In this document: one piece after another, positions 1 through 5,252 of the stretch
Position numbering within the stretch: position 1 is the stretch's first letter
Layout: the number at the start of each line of letters is the position of its first letter
Assembly: GCA_902796285.1 (NCBI GenBank)
Contig: CADBOH010000076.1
Coordinates: 1 to 5,252 of the forward strand
Direction of reading: 5' to 3'
Length of the DNA stretch: 5,252 nucleotides
Source of the DNA: an uncultured Eubacteriales bacterium
GTDB taxonomy: Bacteria; Bacillota; Clostridia; Christensenellales; UBA1242
The notes under the pieces: model-generated
Told to the model about the DNA's origin: nothing
The model's database searches: none
Seen by the model: the letters and a program-made list of their open reading frames with translations, nothing else
Program-made: the position numbers and the translations under genes

Positions 1-413
1 AGCCCAAAAAACTCTAAATCGCTGCCAATTTTAAAGTATGCAAACACAGCAACAATAACTGCAATACCAACTTGTCCAATAATCTTTTGATATGGCTTTA
101 ATCCCTCGTTTTTGCGAAATCTAATTTTAATAAAGTCGTCAAGAAATCCTAGCAAGGTATACCCAAGCATGATAACAAGCGGCAAAATCATTAAAACAAA
201 ATCCCCTCGCATAAAAATTAGTGATGCTATAATTGATGCAAAAATAAATATTAGCCCACCCATCGTTGGAGTGCCACTTTTGCCAGCATGCTTGTCCACA
301 TAATGAAGAATGGTTTGTGAAAATTTAAGTTTTCGGCATAGTGCAAGAATAGGAAATCCCAGCAAAATAGAGCAAGATAGCGCAACAAAAAAGACTAAAA
401 AATAACTGAGCAT
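1..413 (-). CDS. mraY: MraY, phospho-N-acetylmuramoyl-pentapeptide transferase (N-terminal part, cut by window edge)
   Basis: This integral membrane enzyme transfers phospho-MurNAc-pentapeptide from UDP to undecaprenyl phosphate, giving lipid I at the cytoplasmic face of the membrane. The window holds the first 137 codons; the C-terminal part runs off the left edge. Visible family motifs are H42-x-x-K45 followed by GTPTMGG (47-53), the catalytic aspartate pair in GFLDD (D92, D93), and K96 with the downstream N-x-GLK (102-106), K110 and Q114 pattern. Hydrophobic stretches at about 2-24, 51-67, 72-91 and 112-128 fit the first membrane helices. The N-terminus is short, as in Gram-positive MraY. 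The ATG at 413-411 is chosen because an AAAGGAG ribosome site lies 6 nt upstream and the first helix begins there. It is transcribed divergently from folD. Identification is very secure. Confidence 0.96.
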   Translation of the reverse strand, partial: MLSYFLVFFVALSCSILLGFPILALCRKLKFSQTILHYVDKHAGKSGTPTMGGLIFIFASIIASLIFMRGDFVLMILPLVIMLGYTLLGFLDDFIKIRFRKNEGLKPYQKIIGQVGIAVIVAVFAYFKIGSDLEFFG

Positions 414-419
414 ACTTTT

Positions 420-426
420 CTCCTTT
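420..426 (-). promoter_or_regulatory. Ribosome binding site of mraY
   Basis: AAAGGAG read on the minus strand, 6 nt before the mraY ATG (413-411). Strength and spacing are canonical and fix the mraY start. Confidence 0.85.
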
Positions 427-507
427 AAAATAAATATATAGTTATGATGTGTAAAATATTATCTTTAAAACAAAAAAGAAAATTTTAAATTTAACCCCCG
501 TTTTTAT

Positions 508-537
508 TTGACATATTTTGCCAAAATATCCTATCAT
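508..537 (+). promoter_or_regulatory. Sigma-A/sigma-70 type promoter of the folD-thyA-folA operon
   Basis: A perfect -35 box TTGACA (508-513) is followed after 18 bp by TATCAT (532-537), which matches the -10 consensus at 5 of 6 positions. With the -10 hexamer at -12 to -7, position +1 falls on base 544, an A, which is also the first base of the folD ATG. The transcript is therefore predicted to be leaderless or nearly so. A 17-bp palindrome fills the spacer. That this is a promoter is inferred from sequence match and position; no start site has been mapped. Confidence 0.7.
513..529. promoter_or_regulatory. Perfect 17-bp palindrome in the folD promoter spacer, possible operator
   Basis: The sequence ATATTTTG-C-CAAAATAT has two perfect 8-nt arms around a single central base. 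It starts on the last base of the -35 box and ends 2 nt before the -10 box. Such a site could bind a dimeric repressor that blocks RNA polymerase, or an activator that twists the spacer. I do not recognise it as the site of a specific regulator family. AT-richness makes short palindromes fairly common, but this length and exact placement are notable. Confidence 0.45.
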
Positions 538-543
538 CAAACT

Positions 544-1389
544 ATGGAAAGATTAAATGGAAAGATAGTCGCACAAGACATCAAAAATCAAATAAAGATT
601 GAAATTGAAAGTCGGTTGACGCATGGCAAAAAGCCACCTTGCCTTGCTTGTATTATTGTTGGGGATAATCCAGCCAGCCAAGTGTATGTTTCATCAAAAG
701 TAAAAGCCTGCAACGCAGTTGGCATGAAAAGTGTTGTTCGCGCATTGCCAGAAAAAACCAGTGAAAGCGAGGTCATCTCTGTTATCAACCAGTTAAATAA
801 TGATGATGAAATTTCAGCAATTCTCCTTCAACTTCCCCTGCCAAAAGGGCTTGATGAACGCAAAATATTAAATTATATTTCACCCGAAAAAGATGCTGAC
901 GGATTGACCGATATTCTGCTTGGCAAACTCTTTGCGGGCACGAATAAAATTGCCCCATGTACCGCAAGTGGAATAATAAAAATTTTAGATGCTTACAACA
1001 TTGATCCATGCGGAAAACGAGCAGTTGTAATTGGCAGAAGCCTTCTTGTTGGAAAGAGTGTGGCTGTGCTATTAGAAGAGCGCAATGCAACTGTTACGGT
1101 TTGCCACTCGAAAACAAAAAATCTTGCCGACATAACCAAGGAAGCCGACATTCTCATTGTTGCTATAGGAAAGGAAAAATTTGTAAAAGCTGATATGATA
1201 AAACTTGGCGCTACTGTTATAGATGTTGGAATAAACCGAACTGATAATGGAATTGTTGGTGATGTTGACTATGAAAATGTAAAGGAAAACTGCTCATTTA
1301 TCACCCCTGTCCCTGGTGGCGTTGGGCCGATGACAATAGCAATGCTTCTTTCAAATACGCTTGAGCTTGAAAAAGATAGGGAGGTTTAA
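544..1389 (+). CDS. folD: FolD, bifunctional methylene-THF dehydrogenase / methenyl-THF cyclohydrolase
   Basis: This cytosolic enzyme reversibly oxidises 5,10-methylene-THF to methenyl-THF with NAD(P)+ and hydrolyses that to 10-formyl-THF, feeding purine and formyl-Met synthesis. The 281-aa product has the usual family length. Visible motifs are SQVYVSSKVKAC with catalytic Y48 and K52, Q96 in LLQLPLP, KDADG (117-120, D119), PCTASGI (138-144), the Rossmann segment GRSLLVGKS (164-172) and PVPGGVGPMT (255-264). The usual proline of VGKP is serine (S172). The ATG at 544 is preferred because family members begin with this MxxLNGKxxA pattern. An in-frame TTG at 508 exists, but it is part of the -35 box. 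No Shine-Dalgarno sequence precedes either start, which fits a leaderless mRNA. It is the first gene of the operon; thyA starts 1 nt after its stop. Confidence 0.96.
   Translation: MERLNGKIVAQDIKNQIKIEIESRLTHGKKPPCLACIIVGDNPASQVYVSSKVKACNAVGMKSVVRALPEKTSESEVISVINQLNNDDEISAILLQLPLPKGLDERKILNYISPEKDADGLTDILLGKLFAGTNKIAPCTASGIIKILDAYNIDPCGKRAVVIGRSLLVGKSVAVLLEERNATVTVCHSKTKNLADITKEADILIVAIGKEKFVKADMIKLGATVIDVGINRTDNGIVGDVDYENVKENCSFITPVPGGVGPMTIAMLLSNTLELEKDREV
1379..1384 (+). promoter_or_regulatory. Ribosome binding site of thyA
   Basis: GGGAGG lies inside the last codons of folD, 6 nt before the thyA ATG at 1391. It decides the thyA start against an in-frame TTG at 1361, which has no comparable site and would add ten residues overlapping folD. 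Confidence 0.9.
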
Positions 1390-1390
1390 T

Positions 1391-2221
1391 ATGAGTTTAG
1401 CTGATAAGTATTTCGTAAAAAACTGCAAGGATATTTTAAAAAATGGTTTTTCAGATGAAAACCTTGAGGTAAGGCCTCATTGGGAAGATGGTACTCCGGC
1501 CCATACTATAAAAAAATTTTGTATAGTAAATAGATATGACCTTTCAAAAGAATTCCCTATCATGACGCTTCGCAAAACTGCATTTAAAAACTGCGTTGAT
1601 GAACTTTTGTGGATATGGCAAAAAAAGAGCAATGATATTCACGAATTGCATAGTCATATCTGGGATAGCTGGGCGGATGAAAAAGGTACAATTGGAAAAG
1701 CATATGGTTATCAACTTTCCGTAAAGCACAAATATAAAGAAGGTATGTTTGACCAAGTGGATAGAGTTTTGTATGACCTTAAACACAATCCTTCTTCACG
1801 AAGAATAATGACAAACATTTACAACCATCACGATTTATCTGAAATGGGGTTATACCCTTGCGCATATAGCATGACATTTAATGTCACCGGAAATAAACTT
1901 AACGCAATTTTAAATCAACGCTCACAAGATATGCTCACTGCAAACAACTGGAATGTTTGCCAATATGCAATACTTGTGCATATGTTTGCAAGAGCGAGCG
2001 GACTTGAAGTTGGAGAGTTTGTTCATGTAATCGCTGACGCACATATTTATGATAGACATATCCCTCTTGTTAAAGAAATTATGAAACACAAACAATACAA
2101 AGCACCAAAACTAGAGATCGACCCAAATGTCAAAGATTTTTATGATTTTAAGGTTGATAGCTTTAAACTTGTTGACTACAAATATAACGACAAAAAATAT
2201 AAAATCGAAGTTGCAATATAG
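1391..2221 (+). CDS. thyA: ThyA, thymidylate synthase
   Basis: Folate-dependent thymidylate synthase: it methylates dUMP to dTMP using 5,10-methylene-THF as both carbon donor and reductant, releasing dihydrofolate. The product is 276 aa, a normal length for this family. The catalytic cysteine is C157 in LYPCAYSMTF, where many ThyA proteins, such as that of E. coli, have PCH; the alanine variant is, from memory, typical of a Bacillus/Clostridium subgroup. Other conserved elements are the paired arginines R137-R138, QRSQD (176-180) for dUMP phosphate binding, N188, and DAHIY (216-220) with the nucleotide-binding His and Tyr. It lies between folD and folA, with 1-nt and 8-nt gaps. FolA next door recycles the dihydrofolate it makes. 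Its presence implies that this organism does not depend on flavin-dependent ThyX, in which case a DHFR would be less critical. Confidence 0.97.
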   Translation: MSLADKYFVKNCKDILKNGFSDENLEVRPHWEDGTPAHTIKKFCIVNRYDLSKEFPIMTLRKTAFKNCVDELLWIWQKKSNDIHELHSHIWDSWADEKGTIGKAYGYQLSVKHKYKEGMFDQVDRVLYDLKHNPSSRRIMTNIYNHHDLSEMGLYPCAYSMTFNVTGNKLNAILNQRSQDMLTANNWNVCQYAILVHMFARASGLEVGEFVHVIADAHIYDRHIPLVKEIMKHKQYKAPKLEIDPNVKDFYDFKVDSFKLVDYKYNDKKYKIEVAI

Positions 2222-2224
2222 GAG
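2221..2224 (+). promoter_or_regulatory. Ribosome binding site of folA overlapping the thyA stop
   Basis: GGAG begins on the last base of the thyA TAG (2219-2221) and lies 5 nt before the folA ATG at 2230. The overlap suggests coupled translation of thyA and folA. Confidence 0.85.
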
Positions 2225-2229
2225 AAAAT

Positions 2230-2727
2230 ATGAATTTTATTGTCGCGGCAGACAAAAATTATGCAATAGGCAATAACGGAAAACTTTTGTATCATATCCC
2301 AGCCGACCTTGAATATTTTAAACATATGACTCTAAACAAAGTTGTGGTTATGGGAAGTAAAACATTTTTATCACTGCCAAAACATCCCCTGCCCAATAGA
2401 ACAAATATTGTTTTATCAAAACATACATCTCATTTTGAAGGGGCGATTACCGTGCATGATTTAGATGAACTTGCCGTAGCGCTTAAAGACTTTAATGACA
2501 GCGAAGTTTTCGTTATTGGAGGCGGAGCGATTTACAAACAGCTGATTTCGTACTGCGAGTATGGGTATGTTACAAAAATATATGCAAACACAAATGCGGA
2601 TACTTTTATTGAAAATATGGACATAAGTGATAATTGGATTTTAGAAAATTCTTCTCCAATCTTTACTGAAAATAATTTAGACTTTCAGTTTTTAACCTAT
2701 AAAAATTTAAATGTTAAAAGATTGTAA
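2230..2727 (+). CDS. folA: FolA, dihydrofolate reductase
   Basis: NADPH-dependent reduction of dihydrofolate to tetrahydrofolate, restoring the cofactor oxidised by ThyA. At 165 aa it has standard chromosomal DHFR size. Visible motifs are AIGNNGKLLYHIPADLEYFK (12-31) with the catalytic acid D26, VVVMGSKTF (38-46), PLPNRTNIVLS (53-63) with R57 that binds the folate glutamate tail, VIGGGAIY (95-102), and T115. Two usual positions differ: the near-invariant active-site Trp (E. coli W22) is Y21, and the cofactor-phosphate Arg of MGR is S43, with K44 and K64 nearby that may compensate. The ATG at 2230 is supported by GGAG and by alignment of the first strand. It is the last gene of the folD-thyA-folA unit, ending 12 nt before the convergent murE stop. 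Confidence 0.95.
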   Translation: MNFIVAADKNYAIGNNGKLLYHIPADLEYFKHMTLNKVVVMGSKTFLSLPKHPLPNRTNIVLSKHTSHFEGAITVHDLDELAVALKDFNDSEVFVIGGGAIYKQLISYCEYGYVTKIYANTNADTFIENMDISDNWILENSSPIFTENNLDFQFLTYKNLNVKRL

Positions 2728-2760
2728 AAAGCAGCAAAATCATGAAATTTGCTGCTTTTT
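2726..2760. terminator. Bidirectional intrinsic terminator between folA and murE
   Basis: GCAGCAAA (2731-2738) pairs with TTTGCTGC (2748-2755) around a 9-nt loop, and five flanking A-T pairs extend the stem to 13 bp. T-runs follow on both strands (2756-2761 on plus; the complement of 2726-2730 on minus). It can therefore end the folA transcript and the murE transcript. Its left end overlaps the folA stop codon by two bases, and its right arm is murE coding sequence. Confidence 0.85.
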
Positions 2761-4212
2761 TGTGAAAAAATTGTCGTTTTTTGAGTTTTTTATATAATTT
2801 TTAACAATATTGGTATCATTAAATGGTATTTTTTCGCCACAAATTTCTTGATAATTTTCAGCGCCTTTGCCAGCAATTAAAATAACCTCGCCGTTTGAAA
2901 AGTTCTTAATCCCATACTCAATAGCCTCTTTTCGTGAGGTTATTTTTATTGCGCGATTATCGCCACTTAAAACATCATCAATTATCTTTTCTGGATCCTC
3001 TGTTCTTGGATTGTCGCTTGTAACTATCACCTCATCAGCAAGCCTTAGGGCAATCTCCCCCATCGTATGCCTTTTACTCTTATCACGATCTCCCCCACAC
3101 CCAAAAATAACGACCACTTTTTGGCTGCTAATTTCTTTGATTGACTTTAAAATATTTTCAAGCCCATCTGGCGTGTGCGCATAATCTATTATCACATAGC
3201 CTTTACCATTTTTTATCACATTAAACCTGCCAGCAATACTCTTTATTGTTTTTAGTGCTGGCACTATTTCATAGTTTTTAACTCCAATTGCTCGACAGAC
3301 AGCTATAGCAGCTTCAGTATTTAAAACATTATATCCACCAACCAATTTTGTGCTAACGGTAAAGATATTATTTTCACAAACATATTTAAAAGTCGTACCA
3401 GAAAGGTCGCTTTTTATATTTGCTGCAACAATATCACAACCTTTCAAGCCATAAGTCAAGCACTTTGCAACTGAATTTTCATTGTATGCTTTGCAATATT
3501 TATTTTCACCATACACAAATTTATGTTTAACTTCATACTCTTCAAAAAATTTTATTTTTGCAAGCGCATAACTTGTCATATCACCAAAATAATCAAGGTG
3601 GTCTTGCGTAATATTAGTGAGAACTCCCACCTCAAACCTTATATCATAAATTTTGTCTAGAAATAGTGCATGAGCCGATACTTCCATAACTACATACCTG
3701 CAGCCAGACATAAACATTTTATAAAAAATTTTGTGCAGCATATATGGATCTGGCGTAGTCATATTAGTTTGTAAAAATTTTTTATTTTCACACCATTTTG
3801 CCCCAAAAGTGCCAATAATCCCAACTTTTTTTCGCGTTTTTTGTAGAATTTGATAAATTATGCTTGTAACAGTAGTTTTTCCGTTGGTGCCTGTGACACC
3901 AATAATTTTCATTTTGTCACAACATTTTTTAAAAAAATTTTTGCAAGCAAGAGCATAGATTTTTCTAGCATTATCCACTTTTATATATCGATCGTTTTTA
4001 TAATCACACTCACCAATAATAGCGCTCGCCCCTCTTGCAAAAGCTTCTTCAATAAAATTGTTCCCGTCTTGATCCTTACCCCTCAACGCAATAAAAACAT
4101 CCCCTACTTCTACCTGCCTGCTATCAATTTTGATGTCTTTTACTTCTTCGTCAAGCAGTTTCTTGCTAACAACAAAAGTATTTATACCATGTAAAATTTT
4201 CTTTAATTTCAT
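2740..4212 (-). CDS. murE: MurE, UDP-MurNAc-L-Ala-D-Glu:meso-diaminopimelate ligase
   Basis: Cytosolic ATP-dependent ligase adding the third residue of the peptidoglycan stem peptide. The product is 490 aa, full length, with three domains. The N-terminal UMP-binding domain (about 1-98) has DSR (30-32). The central ATPase has GVTGTNGKTT (105-114, K112), TTPDP (152-156), EVSAH (177-181), TNITQDHLDYF (199-209) and K219, which corresponds to the carbamylated lysine. The C-terminal domain has DYAHTPDG (343-350), GCGGDRDKSKR (371-381), DNPR (400-403) and GKGAENYQ (448-455). DNPR is the known meso-A2pm recognition signature, as opposed to the lysine type. Two deviations are visible: EVSSH reads EVSAH and GKGHE reads GKGAE. 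The ATG at 4212-4210 follows the ddl stop by 5 nt. The last seven codons lie in the terminator stem-loop. Confidence 0.95.
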   Translation of the reverse strand: MKLKKILHGINTFVVSKKLLDEEVKDIKIDSRQVEVGDVFIALRGKDQDGNNFIEEAFARGASAIIGECDYKNDRYIKVDNARKIYALACKNFFKKCCDKMKIIGVTGTNGKTTVTSIIYQILQKTRKKVGIIGTFGAKWCENKKFLQTNMTTPDPYMLHKIFYKMFMSGCRYVVMEVSAHALFLDKIYDIRFEVGVLTNITQDHLDYFGDMTSYALAKIKFFEEYEVKHKFVYGENKYCKAYNENSVAKCLTYGLKGCDIVAANIKSDLSGTTFKYVCENNIFTVSTKLVGGYNVLNTEAAIAVCRAIGVKNYEIVPALKTIKSIAGRFNVIKNGKGYVIIDYAHTPDGLENILKSIKEISSQKVVVIFGCGGDRDKSKRHTMGEIALRLADEVIVTSDNPRTEDPEKIIDDVLSGDNRAIKITSRKEAIEYGIKNFSNGEVILIAGKGAENYQEICGEKIPFNDTNIVKNYIKNSKNDNFFTKKQQIS

Positions 4213-4214
4213 AA

Positions 4215-4219
4215 CCCCT
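4215..4219 (-). promoter_or_regulatory. Atypical ribosome binding site / coupling junction ddl-murE
   Basis: On the minus strand AGGGG overlaps the ddl TAG stop (4220-4218) and lies only 2 nt from the murE ATG, which is closer than normal. A GGGAG at 4234-4238 is 21 nt away, which is too far. murE translation probably depends on ribosomes finishing ddl. Confidence 0.5.
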
Positions 4220-5252
4220 ACTTTTTAAACTTACTCCCAAAGGCCATGTCTATATATTTTTGTATAGCCACTGAGTTAAAACAATAATTTATTTTTTTCT
4301 TTTCATCACTCTTTTTTATAGCGCTTTCAATTATTAATTTTTGCAAATCAGCAAACTTGCCATCAAACATGTCAAAGGCAAGTGAGCCAGGCACCGAATT
4401 AGGCTCGTTTACATAAAGCTTACGCTCTTTTTCGCTATACAAAAAATCAATTCTTACAACGCCATCTAAGTCAAGCGCTTCATAAACTCTTTTGCAAAGT
4501 TTTTTGATTTTGTCCTCTAGTTTTGCTTCAATATTTTGTTCGGCGCTATTTTGATTGTTTAAGTATTTTTGCTCAAAAGTATAAATTTTGTTTTTGTTGA
4601 CCTCCTTAACATGACTCAAATATACTTTGTCATCACATCTCACGGCTGCGCAACAAAACTCTCTGGCTTCGTTAATAAATTTTTCAACTATAATTTTGTT
4701 ATCAAATTCAAAAGCATCCTCTATTGCCTTAGCGAGCATATCTTCACATGAACATATGCTTATCCCTACGCTGCTGCCAAGCCTAGCAGGTTTAACAACA
4801 CAGGGGAAAGATATTTTTTCGCTAATTTTTTCAATTACATTTTTTTTGTTTTTCTTGTATTCACTAGTGCTAAACTGTTCATATGCTGGTGTGTCAATAT
4901 GCTCACTAATAAGAAATTTTTTAGTCAAAACCTTATCCATTGTTATAGCGCTTGATGGCAGTGAGGGGCTTGTATATGGGATCCCGCACAACTCCAAAAG
5001 TCCCTGCAATGAGCCATCTTCGCCGCCATGTCCATGCATACAAATGAGGGCACAGTCCACTTTTATTTTGCTTTTAATTTTATTGTTTTTTAAGATAAAA
5101 ATTTCGTTTTTGCCCAAATTGAAGCCAATTTCTCGCATTTTTTTGACTTTTTTTGTAAAATTTAAGTAAATTTCTGGATTTGTCAAATTTTCACTAGTTA
5201 CAAATTTGCCATCTTCTGTTACATAAATTGGCAACATTTTATACTCACTTGG
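4218..5252 (-). CDS. ddl: D-alanine--D-alanine ligase (5' end cut by window edge)
   Basis: ATP-grasp enzyme joining two D-alanines for the end of the peptidoglycan stem peptide; cytosolic. The reading frame is open to the right edge. The methionine at 5237-5235 is internal: five in-frame codons (P-S-E-Y-K) precede it, no ribosome site is present, and MLPIYVTEDGKF matches the PIYI-x-x-DG strand that lies about 30-40 residues into Ddl proteins, so the N-terminal GGxS(x)EHxxS segment is outside. Numbering from that Met: HGHGGEDG (68-75), MDK (100-102), KPARLGSSVGI (149-159), EKFINEAREF (185-194), the omega-loop FEQKY (221-225), RIDF (262-265) and NEPNSVPGS (277-285), with metal-binding D264, E278 and N280. 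The KY in the omega-loop favours D-Ala-D-Ala over D-Ala-D-lactate. NEPNSVPGS in place of the usual ExNTxPGMT marks a divergent Ddl subgroup. Confidence 0.93.
   Translation of the reverse strand, partial: PSEYKMLPIYVTEDGKFVTSENLTNPEIYLNFTKKVKKMREIGFNLGKNEIFILKNNKIKSKIKVDCALICMHGHGGEDGSLQGLLELCGIPYTSPSLPSSAITMDKVLTKKFLISEHIDTPAYEQFSTSEYKKNKKNVIEKISEKISFPCVVKPARLGSSVGISICSCEDMLAKAIEDAFEFDNKIIVEKFINEAREFCCAAVRCDDKVYLSHVKEVNKNKIYTFEQKYLNNQNSAEQNIEAKLEDKIKKLCKRVYEALDLDGVVRIDFLYSEKERKLYVNEPNSVPGSLAFDMFDGKFADLQKLIIESAIKKSDEKKKINYCFNSVAIQKYIDMAFGSKFKK

Larger units (their letters stand above)
414..543. other. Divergent intergenic region between mraY and folD
   Basis: This is the only sizeable non-coding stretch in the window (130 bp), very AT-rich, with one short C-run at 495-499. 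The folD side carries a clear promoter (508-537). mraY must also be transcribed from here or by antisense read-through, since its upstream neighbour is divergent, but I find no convincing promoter for it. On the minus strand there is a GATAAT at 458-463 and overlapping TATATA/TATATT at 433-440, none with a well-placed -35 box. No riboswitch fold is visible, and the folD side leaves no room for one if transcription starts near 544. Confidence 0.6.

Noticed and set aside
508..543. N-terminal extension of FolD from a TTG at 508
   Set aside because: The TTG is part of the TTGACA -35 box, has no Shine-Dalgarno sequence, and the 12 extra residues do not resemble FolD N-termini; the ATG at 544 gives the normal family start.
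414..543. THF or other riboswitch ahead of folD
   Set aside because: The predicted transcription start coincides with the ATG, and no paired helices of a riboswitch aptamer could be seen in the 130 bp.
1361..1390. Upstream TTG start for thyA overlapping folD
   Set aside because: GGGAGG at 1379-1384 is placed correctly for the ATG at 1391, and MSLADKYF is where related ThyA proteins begin.
2740..2742. TGA read as tryptophan (code 4)
   Set aside because: All tryptophans seen in the proteins are TGG, and MurE ends at this TGA at the expected length, inside a terminator, so TGA acts as a stop.
3793..3806. Second copy of the promoter palindrome inside murE (TTTTG...CAAAA-like)
   Set aside because: The arms are only 5 bp with a different centre and lie in coding sequence; likely chance in AT-rich DNA.
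4627..5169. 180-codon plus-strand open frame opposite ddl
   Set aside because: It is antisense to a strongly conserved gene, hydrophobic only because of T-rich antisense codons, and shows no ribosome site or family motif.
5235..5237. ATG as the real start of ddl
   Set aside because: The frame continues upstream to the window edge, no ribosome site precedes it, and the protein would lack the N-terminal ATP-grasp segment; it is an internal Met.

Overview
The window is AT-rich (mid-thirties % G+C by eye). It uses the standard bacterial code, with TAA, TAG and TGA all acting as stops, and it is packed with housekeeping genes. It looks like chromosomal DNA of a low-GC Gram-positive lineage, probably an anaerobic clostridium-like Bacillota. 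The reasons are the ThyA sequence type (YPCAYSMTF around the catalytic cysteine), the A2pm-type MurE (DNPR motif), strong GGAGG-type ribosome binding sites and high cysteine content in several proteins. The lineage is an inference; there is no rRNA or other marker.

Layout. Bases 1-413 (minus strand) hold the first 137 codons of mraY, cut by the left edge. Bases 414-543 are a divergent intergenic region containing a clear folD promoter. Bases 544-2727 (plus strand) are a three-gene operon, folD-thyA-folA, with gaps of 1 and 8 nt. A hairpin at 2726-2760 sits between convergent folA and murE and looks like a terminator working in both directions. Bases 2740-4212 (minus) are murE. Bases 4218-5252 (minus) are ddl, cut at its 5' end by the right edge. 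ddl and murE are separated by 5 nt and must be co-transcribed.

Function. There are two modules. Minus-strand ddl, murE and mraY serve peptidoglycan precursor synthesis: D-Ala-D-Ala formation, addition of the third stem-peptide residue, and transfer of the finished UDP-MurNAc-pentapeptide to the lipid carrier. Plus-strand folD, thyA and folA form a one-carbon cycle. ThyA uses methylene-THF to make dTMP and releases dihydrofolate, FolA reduces this to THF, and FolD interconverts methylene-THF and formyl-THF. The folate cassette lies in reverse orientation between murE and mraY, as if inserted into a murein gene series.

I see no mobile element, CRISPR array, tRNA, rRNA or obviously novel protein family. 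The most interesting signals are regulatory. The folD promoter (TTGACA, 18 bp, TATCAT) predicts a transcription start exactly on the A of the folD ATG, so the mRNA would be leaderless. A perfect 17-bp palindrome fills the spacer between the -35 and -10 boxes and could be an operator.
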